A stretch of DNA of 64,000 bases from Leeuwenhoekiella marinoflava DSM 3653 (GTDB lineage Bacteria > Bacteroidota > Bacteroidia > Flavobacteriales > Flavobacteriaceae), in assembly GCF_900129005.1 (NCBI RefSeq), contig NZ_FQUN01000008.1, forward strand, positions 186,001 through 250,000, given 5' to 3'. The notes under the pieces were generated by a model. That model was given only the letters and a program-made list of their open reading frames with translations. It was not told where the DNA came from and did not search any database. How positions within the stretch are numbered: position 1 is the first letter of the stretch; every line of letters begins with the position of its first letter. Made by a program: the position numbers and the translations under genes. Positions 52,830 through 62,345 of this stretch are shown here, piece after piece.

Positions 52830-55139
52830 TTATGCTTTTAAGCTATCTCCCAGAAGTTCTTCTTGAAGTTTCTTCCCCTTTTGTTGACCATCAATAACTG
52901 CAACAGCAGACATATTAACAATCTCATCTACACTTGCTCCTAACTGAAGCACGTGTACTGGCTTGTTCATACCCATCATAATAGGCCCAATATTATCTGC
53001 TTTATTGAGCTCTTTGATCATCTTATAGGTAATGTTTGCTGAATCTATATTAGAAAAAACAAGCGTATTTACCTTTTTGCCGGCCAGTTTAGAAAACGGA
53101 AATTTACTCTTTAGCAATTCAGAATTTAAAGCAAAATCTGCCTGCAACTCCCCATCTACAGCTAATTCTGGATAGAATTTATGTAAATACGAAACAGCTT
53201 CACGCACTTTATCTGCCTGAGGATTTTTTGAAGAACCAAAGTTAGAATACGAGATCATTGCAATTACAGGCTCCATACCAAACAAGCGTACGGTACGAGC
53301 TGTCATCAAAGCAATCTTTGCCAGTTCTTTTGCTGAAGGTTCAATATTAATAGAAGTATCTGCTAAAAACAAAGGCCCTCTACTTGTATTCATCAAGTTT
53401 GCCGCAGCAACTTTCTGAACATTAGGCGCAGAACCTATAACCTCTAAGACCGGCTTTACTGCTGAAGGATAACTACTGCTATATCCGGTAATCATCGCAT
53501 CTACATCTCCTTGTTTCACCATCATAGATGCATAATAGTTACGCTGTCGCAATAACTTTTGAGCATCATACAAGGTCACTCCTTTACGCTTACGCTCTTG
53601 CCAATAAATATGTGCATATTCATTAAGCTTTGGTTTTTCTTCAGGAGTTTTTGGATCTATAATTTGAATATCTGCATCAAAATCCAACTCTTGCATCAAC
53701 TCTATAATCGTTTCACGATTTCCTAATAAAACCGGAGTTCCAATCCCATCATCATAAACAATCTGCGCAGCCTTAAGCACATCAAGTTGATCTGCTTCAG
53801 CATACACAATGCGCTTAGGTTCGGTTTTAGCACGGTTGAGTATAAGACGTACAATTTTATTATCTGAGCCCATTCGCTCTAATAATTCGTCTTCATACTT
53901 TAACCAATCTGTAATAGGCTCACGTGCAACACCACTTTCCATTGCAGCTTTCGCTACTGCTGGCGGAACCTTTGTGATCAACCTGGGGTCAAAAGGTTTT
54001 GGGATAATATATTCTCTACTAAAATTCAAGCGGGTTTCACCATAAGCTATATTCACCTGCTCAGGTACTGATTCTTTAGCGAGTTCGGCAAGGGCTTTAA
54101 CAGCCGCCATTTTCATTTCCTCATTAATTTTAGTGGCACGCACATCTAACGCTCCTCTAAATATAAATGGGAAACCAAGCACGTTATTCACCTGATTAGG
54201 ATGGTCAGAACGGCCGGTCGCCATAATGATATCGTCCCGCGTATCCATCGCAAGATTGTAATCAATCTCAGGATTAGGGTTTGCCATTGCAAATACAATT
54301 GCGTTAGGCGCCATAGCTTTTAGCATTTCGGGCGAAACGATATCTGCTATAGAAAGACCGATAAACACATCTGCATCTACCATCGCCTCATAAAGCGTAT
54401 CTATTTTTCGGTCTGAAGCAAACTCTGCTTTCTCCGAAGAAAGACGCTCCCGATCGCTGCGAATCACTCCTTTGCTGTCTAGCATTACTATATTTTCAGG
54501 CTTTGCTCCGAAAGCTTTGTAAAGTCTGGTACAAGAAACAGCAGCAGCTCCAGCTCCACTCACCACAATTCGGATTTCATCCATCTTTCTGTCAGTAAGT
54601 TCTACTGCGTTGAGTAAAGCTGCGGCAGAAATAATCGCAGTACCGTGCTGATCATCGTGCATTACCGGAATATCTAATTCCTCTTTAAGCCTTCTTTCTA
54701 TCTCAAAAGCTTCAGGAGCTTTGATATCTTCCAGATTAATACCCCCAAAAGTGGGCGCTATATTCTTAACGGTTGCGATAAACTCTTCTACATTTTTAGT
54801 ATCTACTTCGATATCAAAAACGTCTATACCTGCAAAAATTTTAAAAAGCAAACCTTTACCTTCCATCACCGGTTTAGAAGCTTCGGGACCTATATCTCCA
54901 AGACCTAACACAGCTGTTCCGTTAGAAATTACAGCAACAAGATTTCCTTTTGCTGTATACTTATAAGCATTCTCTTTATCTTTTTCGATCTCAAGACAAG
55001 GCTCTGCAACTCCTGGCGAATAGGCTAATGATAAGTCGCGTTGCGAAGAATATTTTTTAGTAGGGACTACTGCGATTTTACCCGGAGTAGGTTTTGCATG
55101 GTAGATTAGAGCCTCTCGGCGCTTACTTTCTTTGCTCAT
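52830..55139 (-). CDS. maeB: NADP-dependent malic enzyme with C-terminal phosphotransacetylase-like domain
   Basis: 769 residues, the MaeB type. The malic enzyme part (about 1-430) has PGVAEPCLEIEKD, the metal site HDDQHGTAII and the nucleotide fold VVSGAGAAAVSCTRLY. The second half (about 430-769) is phosphotransacetylase-like (AANLMNTSRGPLFLADTSINIEPS, PVIAMISYSNFGSSKNPQADKVREA), used for acetyl-CoA control rather than catalysis in known MaeB proteins. It decarboxylates malate to pyruvate with NADPH formation. It is upstream of ruvA and has a -7 box and its own terminator. Confidence 0.96.
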   Translation of the reverse strand: MSKESKRREALIYHAKPTPGKIAVVPTKKYSSQRDLSLAYSPGVAEPCLEIEKDKENAYKYTAKGNLVAVISNGTAVLGLGDIGPEASKPVMEGKGLLFKIFAGIDVFDIEVDTKNVEEFIATVKNIAPTFGGINLEDIKAPEAFEIERRLKEELDIPVMHDDQHGTAIISAAALLNAVELTDRKMDEIRIVVSGAGAAAVSCTRLYKAFGAKPENIVMLDSKGVIRSDRERLSSEKAEFASDRKIDTLYEAMVDADVFIGLSIADIVSPEMLKAMAPNAIVFAMANPNPEIDYNLAMDTRDDIIMATGRSDHPNQVNNVLGFPFIFRGALDVRATKINEEMKMAAVKALAELAKESVPEQVNIAYGETRLNFSREYIIPKPFDPRLITKVPPAVAKAAMESGVAREPITDWLKYEDELLERMGSDNKIVRLILNRAKTEPKRIVYAEADQLDVLKAAQIVYDDGIGTPVLLGNRETIIELMQELDFDADIQIIDPKTPEEKPKLNEYAHIYWQERKRKGVTLYDAQKLLRQRNYYASMMVKQGDVDAMITGYSSSYPSAVKPVLEVIGSAPNVQKVAAANLMNTSRGPLFLADTSINIEPSAKELAKIALMTARTVRLFGMEPVIAMISYSNFGSSKNPQADKVREAVSYLHKFYPELAVDGELQADFALNSELLKSKFPFSKLAGKKVNTLVFSNIDSANITYKMIKELNKADNIGPIMMGMNKPVHVLQLGASVDEIVNMSAVAVIDGQQKGKKLQEELLGDSLKA

Positions 55140-55162
55140 ATTAAAGTTGTTTACTCGTCTTA

Positions 55163-55170
55163 CAAAAGTA
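55163..55170 (-). promoter_or_regulatory. -7 promoter box of maeB
   Basis: TACTTTTG on the minus strand matches TAnnTTTG, 24 bp before the maeB ATG. No -33 TTG at a normal distance. Confidence 0.4.
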
Positions 55171-55211
55171 AACCTATTATTGAATCAGACTAAGAATTTA
55201 CAAGGTTTCCT

Positions 55212-56141
55212 TTAGCTGATTTCTGCCAAAATATCAATATTTTCAGGAATACTACCTAAATATTGAAGTTTTAAAGCTGCCGTTTTCAAAGCAGTTTGAG
55301 CCGCTTCTTCATCTGAAGCATTCTGTAAATAACTGTATAAAAATCCGGACCAAAATGCGTCACCCGCACCGGTTGCATCTGCAATAAAATCTAACTTTAA
55401 AGCCGGAAGTGTTAGCACATGATTTTCTTTTCTGGAAAGCTTAACTCCTTCTGCACCTAATGTCAAGCACACCAGATCAACACCATTTGTGTGAAAAAAA
55501 TCGAAAATCTCTTGGTGCGGTTTATGCTCGGCAAAAAGTCTAAACATGTCATCCTCACTTATCTTAACCAAAGGATTATAACTGAAATATTCTTTGATTA
55601 TCCTTAAACCCTCTCTACGATCTGGCCAGATACGCTCGCTGTAATTCACATCAATACTCAATTGCAATCCCAATTCTGAAGCTTCTTTTGCCGCTTTTAA
55701 GATTGTTTGCTGCGCCGGTTTTTTACTAAGCGCAAAACAAGTGGTATGAAATAGTTTAGCTTGTTTTAAAAGAGTTATTGATAGTTGGTCTGCAACCAAC
55801 TCTTTATCTGCTTCCCGGTATGCTATAAAATCTGGAGTTCCGGTGGTTTTCGACACGAAGATCACGCTGGTTGGAAATTCATCCCGTACAGCAACTCCTT
55901 CCGTATTCAGATTTAAGTCTTTTAATTTTTGCTGAATAAAATCTCCCAGACCATCTTTACCTACTGCACAAACCAATCGGGAATTCAAACCCAAACGTCT
56001 TGTATTAACAGCTACATTCGTAGGACTTCCACCTAAAAAACGCTGGAAATTTTCAGTCCCTGAGAGGGATACATTTTCTTGAATTCCTATAAAATCTATA
56101 AGAATTTCTCCTACGCAAATAATGTCTATTTCCTTTTTCAT
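55212..56141 (-). CDS. PfkB-family carbohydrate kinase, fructokinase-like
   Basis: 309 residues with the start at 56141 (MKKEIDIICVGEILIDFIG). The frame is open further upstream, but this start forms a 4-bp ATGA overlap with the GH100-like gene and fits the family N-terminus. FLGGSPTNVAVNTRRLG (about 31-47) is the sugar-binding part, and DATGAGDAFWSGF (251-270 region) holds the anion hole and catalytic Asp261 of GAGD. Members phosphorylate fructose, ribose or related sugars. The neighbouring sucrose-type transporter and invertase-like hydrolase make fructokinase the best guess; this is inference. Confidence 0.93.
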   Translation of the reverse strand: MKKEIDIICVGEILIDFIGIQENVSLSGTENFQRFLGGSPTNVAVNTRRLGLNSRLVCAVGKDGLGDFIQQKLKDLNLNTEGVAVRDEFPTSVIFVSKTTGTPDFIAYREADKELVADQLSITLLKQAKLFHTTCFALSKKPAQQTILKAAKEASELGLQLSIDVNYSERIWPDRREGLRIIKEYFSYNPLVKISEDDMFRLFAEHKPHQEIFDFFHTNGVDLVCLTLGAEGVKLSRKENHVLTLPALKLDFIADATGAGDAFWSGFLYSYLQNASDEEAAQTALKTAALKLQYLGSIPENIDILAEIS

Positions 56142-57310
56142 AAAAAAAGTGTGTTTCCTTGCAGCGCCTGACTTGCTAAAACTGCTCCTGCAGCACTCCA
56201 CGCACAAAAAGGCACTCCGTTAGCCTCAGTGGTTTTAGAATTAAAATTCTCATAAAAAGACCACTTCTCTTTTGCGTTTAGCTTGTCTATCTGACTCAAA
56301 ACTTCTGCAGCCAATTCTAACTCTCCATGTTGAACAAGCCCCAAAGCGTAAAAACCATTTAGCATTTGCCAGGTCCCACCATTATGAAATTCGTACGGGT
56401 AATTTCTAAACTCGTATTTGCAATTGTTAGTTAAAAAACGCCAATCTTCATCACCTTCTTCAATTACCGGCCAGAAAGCAGGTAATAATTGCGTAGCTAC
56501 ACTTGTACGTGTAGCTTCGGTATAAGCTATAAGTTGGGCTTTATCTTGTTCATTTCCTAAGTCTAACATCAGTGCCAAGCTGTTTGCAAATGCATCAAAC
56601 TGTGTTTGATAACCAGCCGGCTCTAACGAAGCGACCCAATATGGTTTTTCACTTAAAGCGGCATAGGCTTTAGGATGATATATGCCGTCCTGTGGACCAC
56701 GCTGTTTGTAATTCTTAGTTAGTTTTGCGGTAATAGCATCCATTTTTCCTGAAAGAGCAACATCTGAATTCAACTTCAAATACGAGCGTATTGCCCAGAC
56801 TCGAAGTAATTGATCATATAAAATAAACCCTTGAGTAGGATATTCATCCGCCCAGTTTCCGCTTCGCGGAACATACATCAAATCCCCATCGTTATATTCC
56901 CAGCTGTGCATCAATTCAAAACCTTTTAAAAGATGTGGCTTCATCTTACTCAGAAATGCTGAATCTTCTGTTTTTAGCACATATTGACACACGCCAATTA
57001 TAAACCACGACACTGTGTCTACACGGCCGGCAAGACCACCAAAACTCAGCTCAGCACCAGTTTCTGTAAAATGTACATTAGACGGTATATTCCCCAAATC
57101 GTGCTGATGCTCCACCAACGTAATCAGCGTTTGCTTCAGAGTTTCTACCAGTTTTGCATCTCCATCAACCAGACCGGCAAGACCACATATCACGCCGTCT
57201 CTTGCCCAGACCCGGCGATAATTTGCAATATCATCCGCGCTTGCAAGAAATCCTTTTTCTGTAGCAACTTTATTGAGTAAATCTATAGCTTGAGAATATG
57301 CTGTTTTCAT
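56138..57310 (-). CDS. GH100-like glycoside hydrolase ((alpha/alpha)6 barrel), candidate invertase
   Basis: 390 residues. Motifs in order: YRRVWARDGVI (WARDG 35-39), GNIPSNV (73-79), GRVDTVSWFIIG (VDTVSW 97-102), NWADEYPTQGFILYD (153-165 region) and YPYEFHNGGTWQML (HNGGTW 309-314). Together they resemble GH100 neutral/alkaline invertases, where an RD motif, a VDSGxWW motif and HNGG occur in this order; amylo-alpha-1,6-glucosidase-type proteins share part of the fold. No signal peptide, so it acts in the cytoplasm after uptake. It is coupled to the kinase (4-bp overlap) and to the transporter (0 bp). Sucrose splitting is inferred. Confidence 0.82.
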   Translation of the reverse strand: MKTAYSQAIDLLNKVATEKGFLASADDIANYRRVWARDGVICGLAGLVDGDAKLVETLKQTLITLVEHQHDLGNIPSNVHFTETGAELSFGGLAGRVDTVSWFIIGVCQYVLKTEDSAFLSKMKPHLLKGFELMHSWEYNDGDLMYVPRSGNWADEYPTQGFILYDQLLRVWAIRSYLKLNSDVALSGKMDAITAKLTKNYKQRGPQDGIYHPKAYAALSEKPYWVASLEPAGYQTQFDAFANSLALMLDLGNEQDKAQLIAYTEATRTSVATQLLPAFWPVIEEGDEDWRFLTNNCKYEFRNYPYEFHNGGTWQMLNGFYALGLVQHGELELAAEVLSQIDKLNAKEKWSFYENFNSKTTEANGVPFCAWSAAGAVLASQALQGNTLFL

Positions 57311-58789
57311 TTAGTTCATTTTAATTTCGTCTGAAGAATAGCTCCTTTTCAATCGCAAAGCTAATACTGCCGCGATGATAAAAAACACCCCTCCAAGGAG
57401 AATGGCGTTTATCGCATCGTTACCCAATAAGTTTTTAATTATAGGTCCAAAAGTTACCGTTTGTATCAACATAGGGATCACGATCATCATATTTACAATT
57501 CCCATATAAACGCCTCGCTTTTCTTCAGGGATCACTTTAGAAACCATCGCATACGGTATACCCATCATCGCTGCCCAACCTATTCCAAACAAAATCATCG
57601 GGATGAGTAACGCATATTCATTTTTAATATAAGGCATACTCAACATTGCGATACCTGTAAAAACGAGACTCATCACATAAACGTTTCGCGAGCCGTATTT
57701 CTTAGCGAAAGGAACTAATGCAAGCGCCACAATCATCGTCACAAAATTGTAAGTACCATTCATCAAACCGGTTTGAGCCAAAGCTTGCTCAGAAACCATC
57801 TGAAAGTTCTGCGCAAAAGCAGTGTCACCAGTGCCAACTATCCCACCGCTGCGGCAAGCTTCCATAATACCTTCAAAACGCTGATTATCTTTTTCGGTTA
57901 TCCCGTAAATGCTATTGCGCAACATTGGAGTTATGAATTGCCAATACACAAATAATGCATACCACTGAAAGAAATAAACTGCTGCGAGTTTTTGCATCAT
58001 CTTGGGCATTCTACCTAGGGCTCCAATAATTTCAGCAAAAGGCTCTTGAATGCGATCGATAAAATCAGACTCTCGTTTTTCACGCTTCAGTTCTGCTAAA
58101 GCTTCATCAGAAGGTGGAATTTCAGGAGTTTTCCATACTGACCAAGAAATGCTTCCTACCGAAGCGATTGCCCCTAAAAAGAAGGAGTAATAGACCCAGG
58201 TTGGAATATTTGAAATAGTTTCTGTAGCTGTACTACACAAAGCTGCGCTCTGATCTGCAGGAACTCCAAACCAATCCTGAAACATAAACAGTGAGAAGTT
58301 AGCTATAGTTATACCAGCACCTACAAAAAGACTTTGCATCTGATACCCAAACGTAATCTGATCATCATTCAATTTATCTCCTACAAAAGCACGATACGGT
58401 TCCATTGCAGTGTTATTGGCCACATCAAGAATCCATAAGAGACCGACTGCAAACCACAACTCCGGACTAAAAGGAAAAGCGAAGAGGCATATACTTCCTA
58501 AAACTGCACCAATTAAAAAGAATGGTTTTCTGCGCCCGCCCCATTTAGGCAACCAGGTCTTATCTGAAATCGCACCAATTATAGGCTGAATCAAAAGTCC
58601 GGTAACGGGACCCGCAAGATTTAGTAAAGGTAGATCTGCATGATCTGCACCCAGAAAAGAAAATATAGGATTAATAGCTGTTTGCTGTAGACCGAAACTA
58701 AACTGAATACCAAAAAAACCGACATTCATATTCCAAATCTGCCAAAAGGAAAGATTGGGTTTCTTTAAAGCACTTAAAATTTTATTCAT
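57311..58789 (-). CDS. MFS sugar symporter of the SLC45/sucrose-transporter type
   Basis: 492 residues with 12 predicted membrane helices. The start SFWQIWNMNVGFFGIQFSFGLQQ and the loop KWGGRRKPFFLIGAV (about 83-97) match the plant SUT/SLC45 signature RxGRRxPF. NTAMEPYRAFVGDKL (about 125-139) is also typical of this branch. Such carriers take up sucrose or maltose with protons. It is the first gene of a three-gene unit with the GH100-like hydrolase and the PfkB kinase, so uptake, cleavage and phosphorylation are encoded together. No regulator or SusC/D pair is adjacent. Confidence 0.92.
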   Translation of the reverse strand: MNKILSALKKPNLSFWQIWNMNVGFFGIQFSFGLQQTAINPIFSFLGADHADLPLLNLAGPVTGLLIQPIIGAISDKTWLPKWGGRRKPFFLIGAVLGSICLFAFPFSPELWFAVGLLWILDVANNTAMEPYRAFVGDKLNDDQITFGYQMQSLFVGAGITIANFSLFMFQDWFGVPADQSAALCSTATETISNIPTWVYYSFFLGAIASVGSISWSVWKTPEIPPSDEALAELKREKRESDFIDRIQEPFAEIIGALGRMPKMMQKLAAVYFFQWYALFVYWQFITPMLRNSIYGITEKDNQRFEGIMEACRSGGIVGTGDTAFAQNFQMVSEQALAQTGLMNGTYNFVTMIVALALVPFAKKYGSRNVYVMSLVFTGIAMLSMPYIKNEYALLIPMILFGIGWAAMMGIPYAMVSKVIPEEKRGVYMGIVNMMIVIPMLIQTVTFGPIIKNLLGNDAINAILLGGVFFIIAAVLALRLKRSYSSDEIKMN

Positions 58790-58944
58790 AAGTGAGTGTG
58801 GTAAAATAGAAGGCCTATTCGTTTAAAAACACTAAATTAAATTATTATAAAATTCAAACGTTTTCGTTATCAAAACAATAATTCAAATCACCAATATACA
58901 AGAATACAAAAATATATTCCTTAAAAACCTGTGAAAAATACGAG

Positions 58945-59877
58945 CTACTGCTTCTTATCTAAAAACTCGATATTCCTGATTAAACCGGAATATTTAGTAC
59001 GCTTGACAGGAGATTTTCTAAAAATCTCAGAAAATACCTCTTGCGTTAACTCACGCCACTCTTTTTTAGAATTGTTTAGAATTTCAGATTTAGGATTAAA
59101 AAGGGGTTCAGCGTGCGGTTTGGAGAATCGGTTCCATGGACAAACATCCTGACACACATCACAACCAAACATCCAATCATCCATCTTATCCTGAGCATAA
59201 GCGGGAATTTCATTTTTCAATTCGATGGTATAATAACTGATGCATTTACTACCATCTACAATATATGGATCCACAATAGCTTGTGTGGGGCACGCATCTA
59301 TACACGCAGTGCAAGAACCACAATGATCTGTCACTGGCGTGTCATATTCAAGATCTAAATCGATTATCAATTCAGCAATAAAATAAAAAGAGCCTACTTG
59401 CTTGGTGAGTAAATTGCTGTGTTTACCTATCCAGCCCAGCCCACTTTTTGCCGCCCAGGCTTTATCAAGAACCGGTGCCGAATCCACAAAAGCCCTCCCA
59501 TCAACTTCACCAATGGTTTCTCTGATATATTCTAAAAACTCTTTCAGCTTATCTTTTATAACAAAATGATAATCGGTTCCATAGGCGTATTTAGAGACCT
59601 TAAAAGAATCCTCTCGCTGTTTTTCTTCCGGAAAATAATTCAAGATTAAAGAGACTACGCTTTTTGCTCCTGGAACAAGCAATGTTGGATCCAGACGCTT
59701 GTCAAAATGGTTTTCCATATAGCGCATTTCACCATTCATATTTTGCTTTAGCCAGTTCTCTAGCCGTGGAGCCTCCTCTTCTAAAAAACCCGCTTGAGAT
59801 ATACCACAAGACATAAAGCCAAGACGTTTTGCTTCGGCTTTGATCAATCTGGTATATTCGGCTTTTTTTGAATTCAA
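58945..59877 (-). CDS. queG: Epoxyqueuosine reductase QueG
   Basis: 310 residues. Two 4Fe-4S clusters are given by [12 protein letters not shown] (Cys186, 189, 192, 196) and Cys212 with [12 protein letters not shown] (Cys239, 242, 246). The cobalamin-side residues include Asp132 in [13 protein letters not shown]. QueG reduces epoxyqueuosine to queuosine in the anticodon of four tRNAs, using cobalamin. It overlaps the P450 gene by 4 bp. The C-terminal HEAT-like part of some homologues is absent, as usual for the short type. Confidence 0.96.
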   Translation of the reverse strand: MNSKKAEYTRLIKAEAKRLGFMSCGISQAGFLEEEAPRLENWLKQNMNGEMRYMENHFDKRLDPTLLVPGAKSVVSLILNYFPEEKQREDSFKVSKYAYGTDYHFVIKDKLKEFLEYIRETIGEVDGRAFVDSAPVLDKAWAAKSGLGWIGKHSNLLTKQVGSFYFIAELIIDLDLEYDTPVTDHCGSCTACIDACPTQAIVDPYIVDGSKCISYYTIELKNEIPAYAQDKMDDWMFGCDVCQDVCPWNRFSKPHAEPLFNPKSEILNNSKKEWRELTQEVFSEIFRKSPVKRTKYSGLIRNIEFLDKKQ

Positions 59878-61196
59878 ATGTTGCGTGGAATAAATTTTAA
59901 AATGGAATTTTTAGGCTTCAAAGTTATCAAGGGATTGATTTCAATCGGCTCCTCTTTATGTGCTATTTTAAACTTTTTAATGAGTTGAGCTACCGCCAAA
60001 ATCATCTCATACATCGCAAAATTATTACCGATGCACATTCTAGGTCCAGCACCAAAAGGATAATAATAAGGAGAATATTTTAGACTGTCGTCTTCAAACC
60101 TATCCGGATTAAAAGACTCCGGATTCTCCCAAAAGTCCTTATGTCTATGGATCTCATAAATGGAAAATAATACATTAACTCCGGCTTCAATCTTAAATCC
60201 TGAAATAGAATCTTCTTCTAAACTAATACGGTCAATAAAATACGCCGGTGGATACAATCGCATCGACTCATTGATCACATTGTTCACAAATCTCATCCCT
60301 TTTAGCTGCTCCATTAATTCAAACCCTTCCACTTGCTGAACCTCTTCAAAAATCCGCTCCTGTACTTCAGGGTCTCTAGCTAATAATTCTGCTGTAAAAG
60401 TCAACGCGTTAGAAGTGGTCTCGTGCCCAGCTGTAAATAAAATTAAAATTTCATCAAGCAACTGTTCCCGATCCATCGCTACGCCATCTTCATAACGTGC
60501 ATCAAGCAACATATCTAAAACATCATTCTCCTTTTGCCCGCTAGCGATACGCTCATCTACCAATTTGTCGAGAATTTGACGTGCCTCCTGGGTTAGTTTT
60601 AAAGTGTCCCTCAGCTTACCAGACACCTTAAACCACCAACCTAAGTAAGGCTGACGCAATTCTCTAACCATCATGTTCTGAGCAGACTCCGTTATGTATT
60701 GAAGACGGTTAATACTTTTCTGATCAACTGCACTACTGAATAACGACTGAACAACAGTTTGAAATGCTAAATCATTAAAAACCGGAAAAATATCAAATGG
60801 TTTATTGACAGCAACTTTATTCAATTCTGCAGTTATAGCTTGGTCTATTTTGGCTATTATTTGTGCCAACTGCTTTTTGTGAAAAGCAGGCTGAATAAGT
60901 TTACGCTGTTTAGACCAATGTTTCCCATTTGAAGTCAGTAACCCCTTGCCAACATACTTTGCCAGATCTTTAGTCTGAATAGGCGATTTATGATAGTTCT
61001 TTTGATTCTTCTGAAGTGCGTTTTGTGCAAACAAAGCATCTCTGCTAAAGATCACAGTCTTGGTAAAACCCAGATTTAACCGAAAAGTGTCACCTTTTAC
61101 TTTAAAATTTTTATGGTGAAAAGGTAATGGATTTTTTAAAATTTGGAGTGCTGATCTTAAAAACTGTAATACAGAAACTTCCGGAATGTTTTTCAT
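59874..61196 (-). CDS. Cytochrome P450
   Basis: 440 residues. The oxygen-activation motif AGHETT is at 256-261, the K-helix ExxR is Glu310-Arg313 (NESMRLYPP) and the heme loop is [10 protein letters not shown] (381-390) with axial Cys388. There is no signal peptide or fused reductase, so an external electron donor is needed. The closest-looking groups are fatty-acid or terpenoid hydroxylases of the CYP4/CYP102 branch; the substrate is not deducible. It is placed between ruvB (3 bp) and queG (4-bp overlap), a housekeeping context that is unusual for a P450 gene. Confidence 0.96.
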   Translation of the reverse strand: MKNIPEVSVLQFLRSALQILKNPLPFHHKNFKVKGDTFRLNLGFTKTVIFSRDALFAQNALQKNQKNYHKSPIQTKDLAKYVGKGLLTSNGKHWSKQRKLIQPAFHKKQLAQIIAKIDQAITAELNKVAVNKPFDIFPVFNDLAFQTVVQSLFSSAVDQKSINRLQYITESAQNMMVRELRQPYLGWWFKVSGKLRDTLKLTQEARQILDKLVDERIASGQKENDVLDMLLDARYEDGVAMDREQLLDEILILFTAGHETTSNALTFTAELLARDPEVQERIFEEVQQVEGFELMEQLKGMRFVNNVINESMRLYPPAYFIDRISLEEDSISGFKIEAGVNVLFSIYEIHRHKDFWENPESFNPDRFEDDSLKYSPYYYPFGAGPRMCIGNNFAMYEMILAVAQLIKKFKIAHKEEPIEINPLITLKPKNSILKFIPRNI

Positions 61197-61199
61197 AAC

Positions 61200-62222
61200 C
61201 TAAAACAAACCTCCTTGAACAGAACCTTTTACCCGGTTAAGGTGTTTATAAGCAGCTTCGGTAACCTCGCGTCCCCGTGGAGTACGTATGATAAAGCCTT
61301 GCTGAATTAAGAACGGTTCATAAACCTCTTCTATGGTTTCGCCACTTTCAGAAACAGCAGTCGCCAGCGTCGTAATCCCAACGGGACCACCTTTGAATTT
61401 ATCGATTATAGTTGCGAGGATCTTATTATCCATTTCATCTAAACCGTGCGCATCTACATTTAAAGCTTTAAGACCAAAACGTGCAATTTCAATATCTATA
61501 GTACCATTACCTTTAATCTCTGCAAAATCACGCACACGACGCAGCAAAGCATTAGCTATACGAGGTGTTCCGCGGCTTCTACCTGCGATCTCTATTGCAG
61601 CTTCCATACCGATAGGTACTTGTAATATATCTGCACTACGTTGCACTATAGTAGTTAATAGCTCTGTATTATAATACTGAAGGCGTGAAGAAATACCGAA
61701 GCGTGCGCGCATAGGAGCAGTCAATAAACCAGAACGGGTTGTTGCTCCAATGAGCGTAAAGGGATTCAAATTGATTTGAACAGTGCGTGCGTTAGGCCCG
61801 CTTTCGATCATAATATCTATCTTGTAATCTTCCATTGCAGAGTATAAATACTCCTCAACTATCGGACTCAATCTATGAATTTCATCTATAAATAAGACAT
61901 CGCGTTCTTCTAAGTTGGTAAGCAAACCTGCGAGATCCCCAGGCTTATCTAAAACAGGACCTGAGGTTACTTTAATACTAACACCCAATTCATTTGCCAG
62001 GATGTTAGCTAAAGTGGTTTTACCAAGCCCTGGAGGACCATGAAAAAGCGTATGATCTAATGCCTCTCCTCTTCTGTTTGCAGCCTGAACAAATATCTCT
62101 AGATTTTCAATCACCTGTTCTTGCCCCGTAAAATCGCCAAAACTGAGCGGTCTTAATGCGCGTTCTACATCATACTCTTCTGGAGTAAAACCCTCCCCAC
62201 TTGCATCTAAATTCTCATTCAT
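61200..62222 (-). CDS. ruvB: Holliday junction branch migration helicase RuvB
   Basis: 340 residues, full length. Walker A GPPGLGKT (62-69) and Walker [11 protein letters not shown] (109-118) are intact, with the sensor [17 protein letters not shown] and a C-terminal winged helix with [25 protein letters not shown]. RuvB hexamers pump DNA through RuvA-bound Holliday junctions. RuvA is encoded separately at 52174-52755. It is followed 3 bp later by the P450 gene. Confidence 0.98.
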   Translation of the reverse strand: MNENLDASGEGFTPEEYDVERALRPLSFGDFTGQEQVIENLEIFVQAANRRGEALDHTLFHGPPGLGKTTLANILANELGVSIKVTSGPVLDKPGDLAGLLTNLEERDVLFIDEIHRLSPIVEEYLYSAMEDYKIDIMIESGPNARTVQINLNPFTLIGATTRSGLLTAPMRARFGISSRLQYYNTELLTTIVQRSADILQVPIGMEAAIEIAGRSRGTPRIANALLRRVRDFAEIKGNGTIDIEIARFGLKALNVDAHGLDEMDNKILATIIDKFKGGPVGITTLATAVSESGETIEEVYEPFLIQQGFIIRTPRGREVTEAAYKHLNRVKGSVQGGLF

Positions 62223-62287
62223 AAGGTAAAGATACTAAATACGCTTTTTGGAAATCGAATCAACTTCTCTAAACCAGAAATAAAAAT

Positions 62288-62339
62288 TATTCATAACTAA
62301 TAAAGCCCGCTGAAGAGCGGGCTTTATTAGTTATGAATA
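62288..62339 (-). terminator. Very long perfect hairpin terminator after ctaD/coxA
   Basis: A perfect 24-bp stem (62288-62311 / 62316-62339) with the four-base loop GAAG and the GC core AAGCCCGCT. It begins 6 bp after the coxA stop and on the minus strand ends in ATTTTTA. It is nearly twice the stem length of the other terminators in the window. Confidence 0.85.
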
Positions 62340-62345
62340 TAAAAT

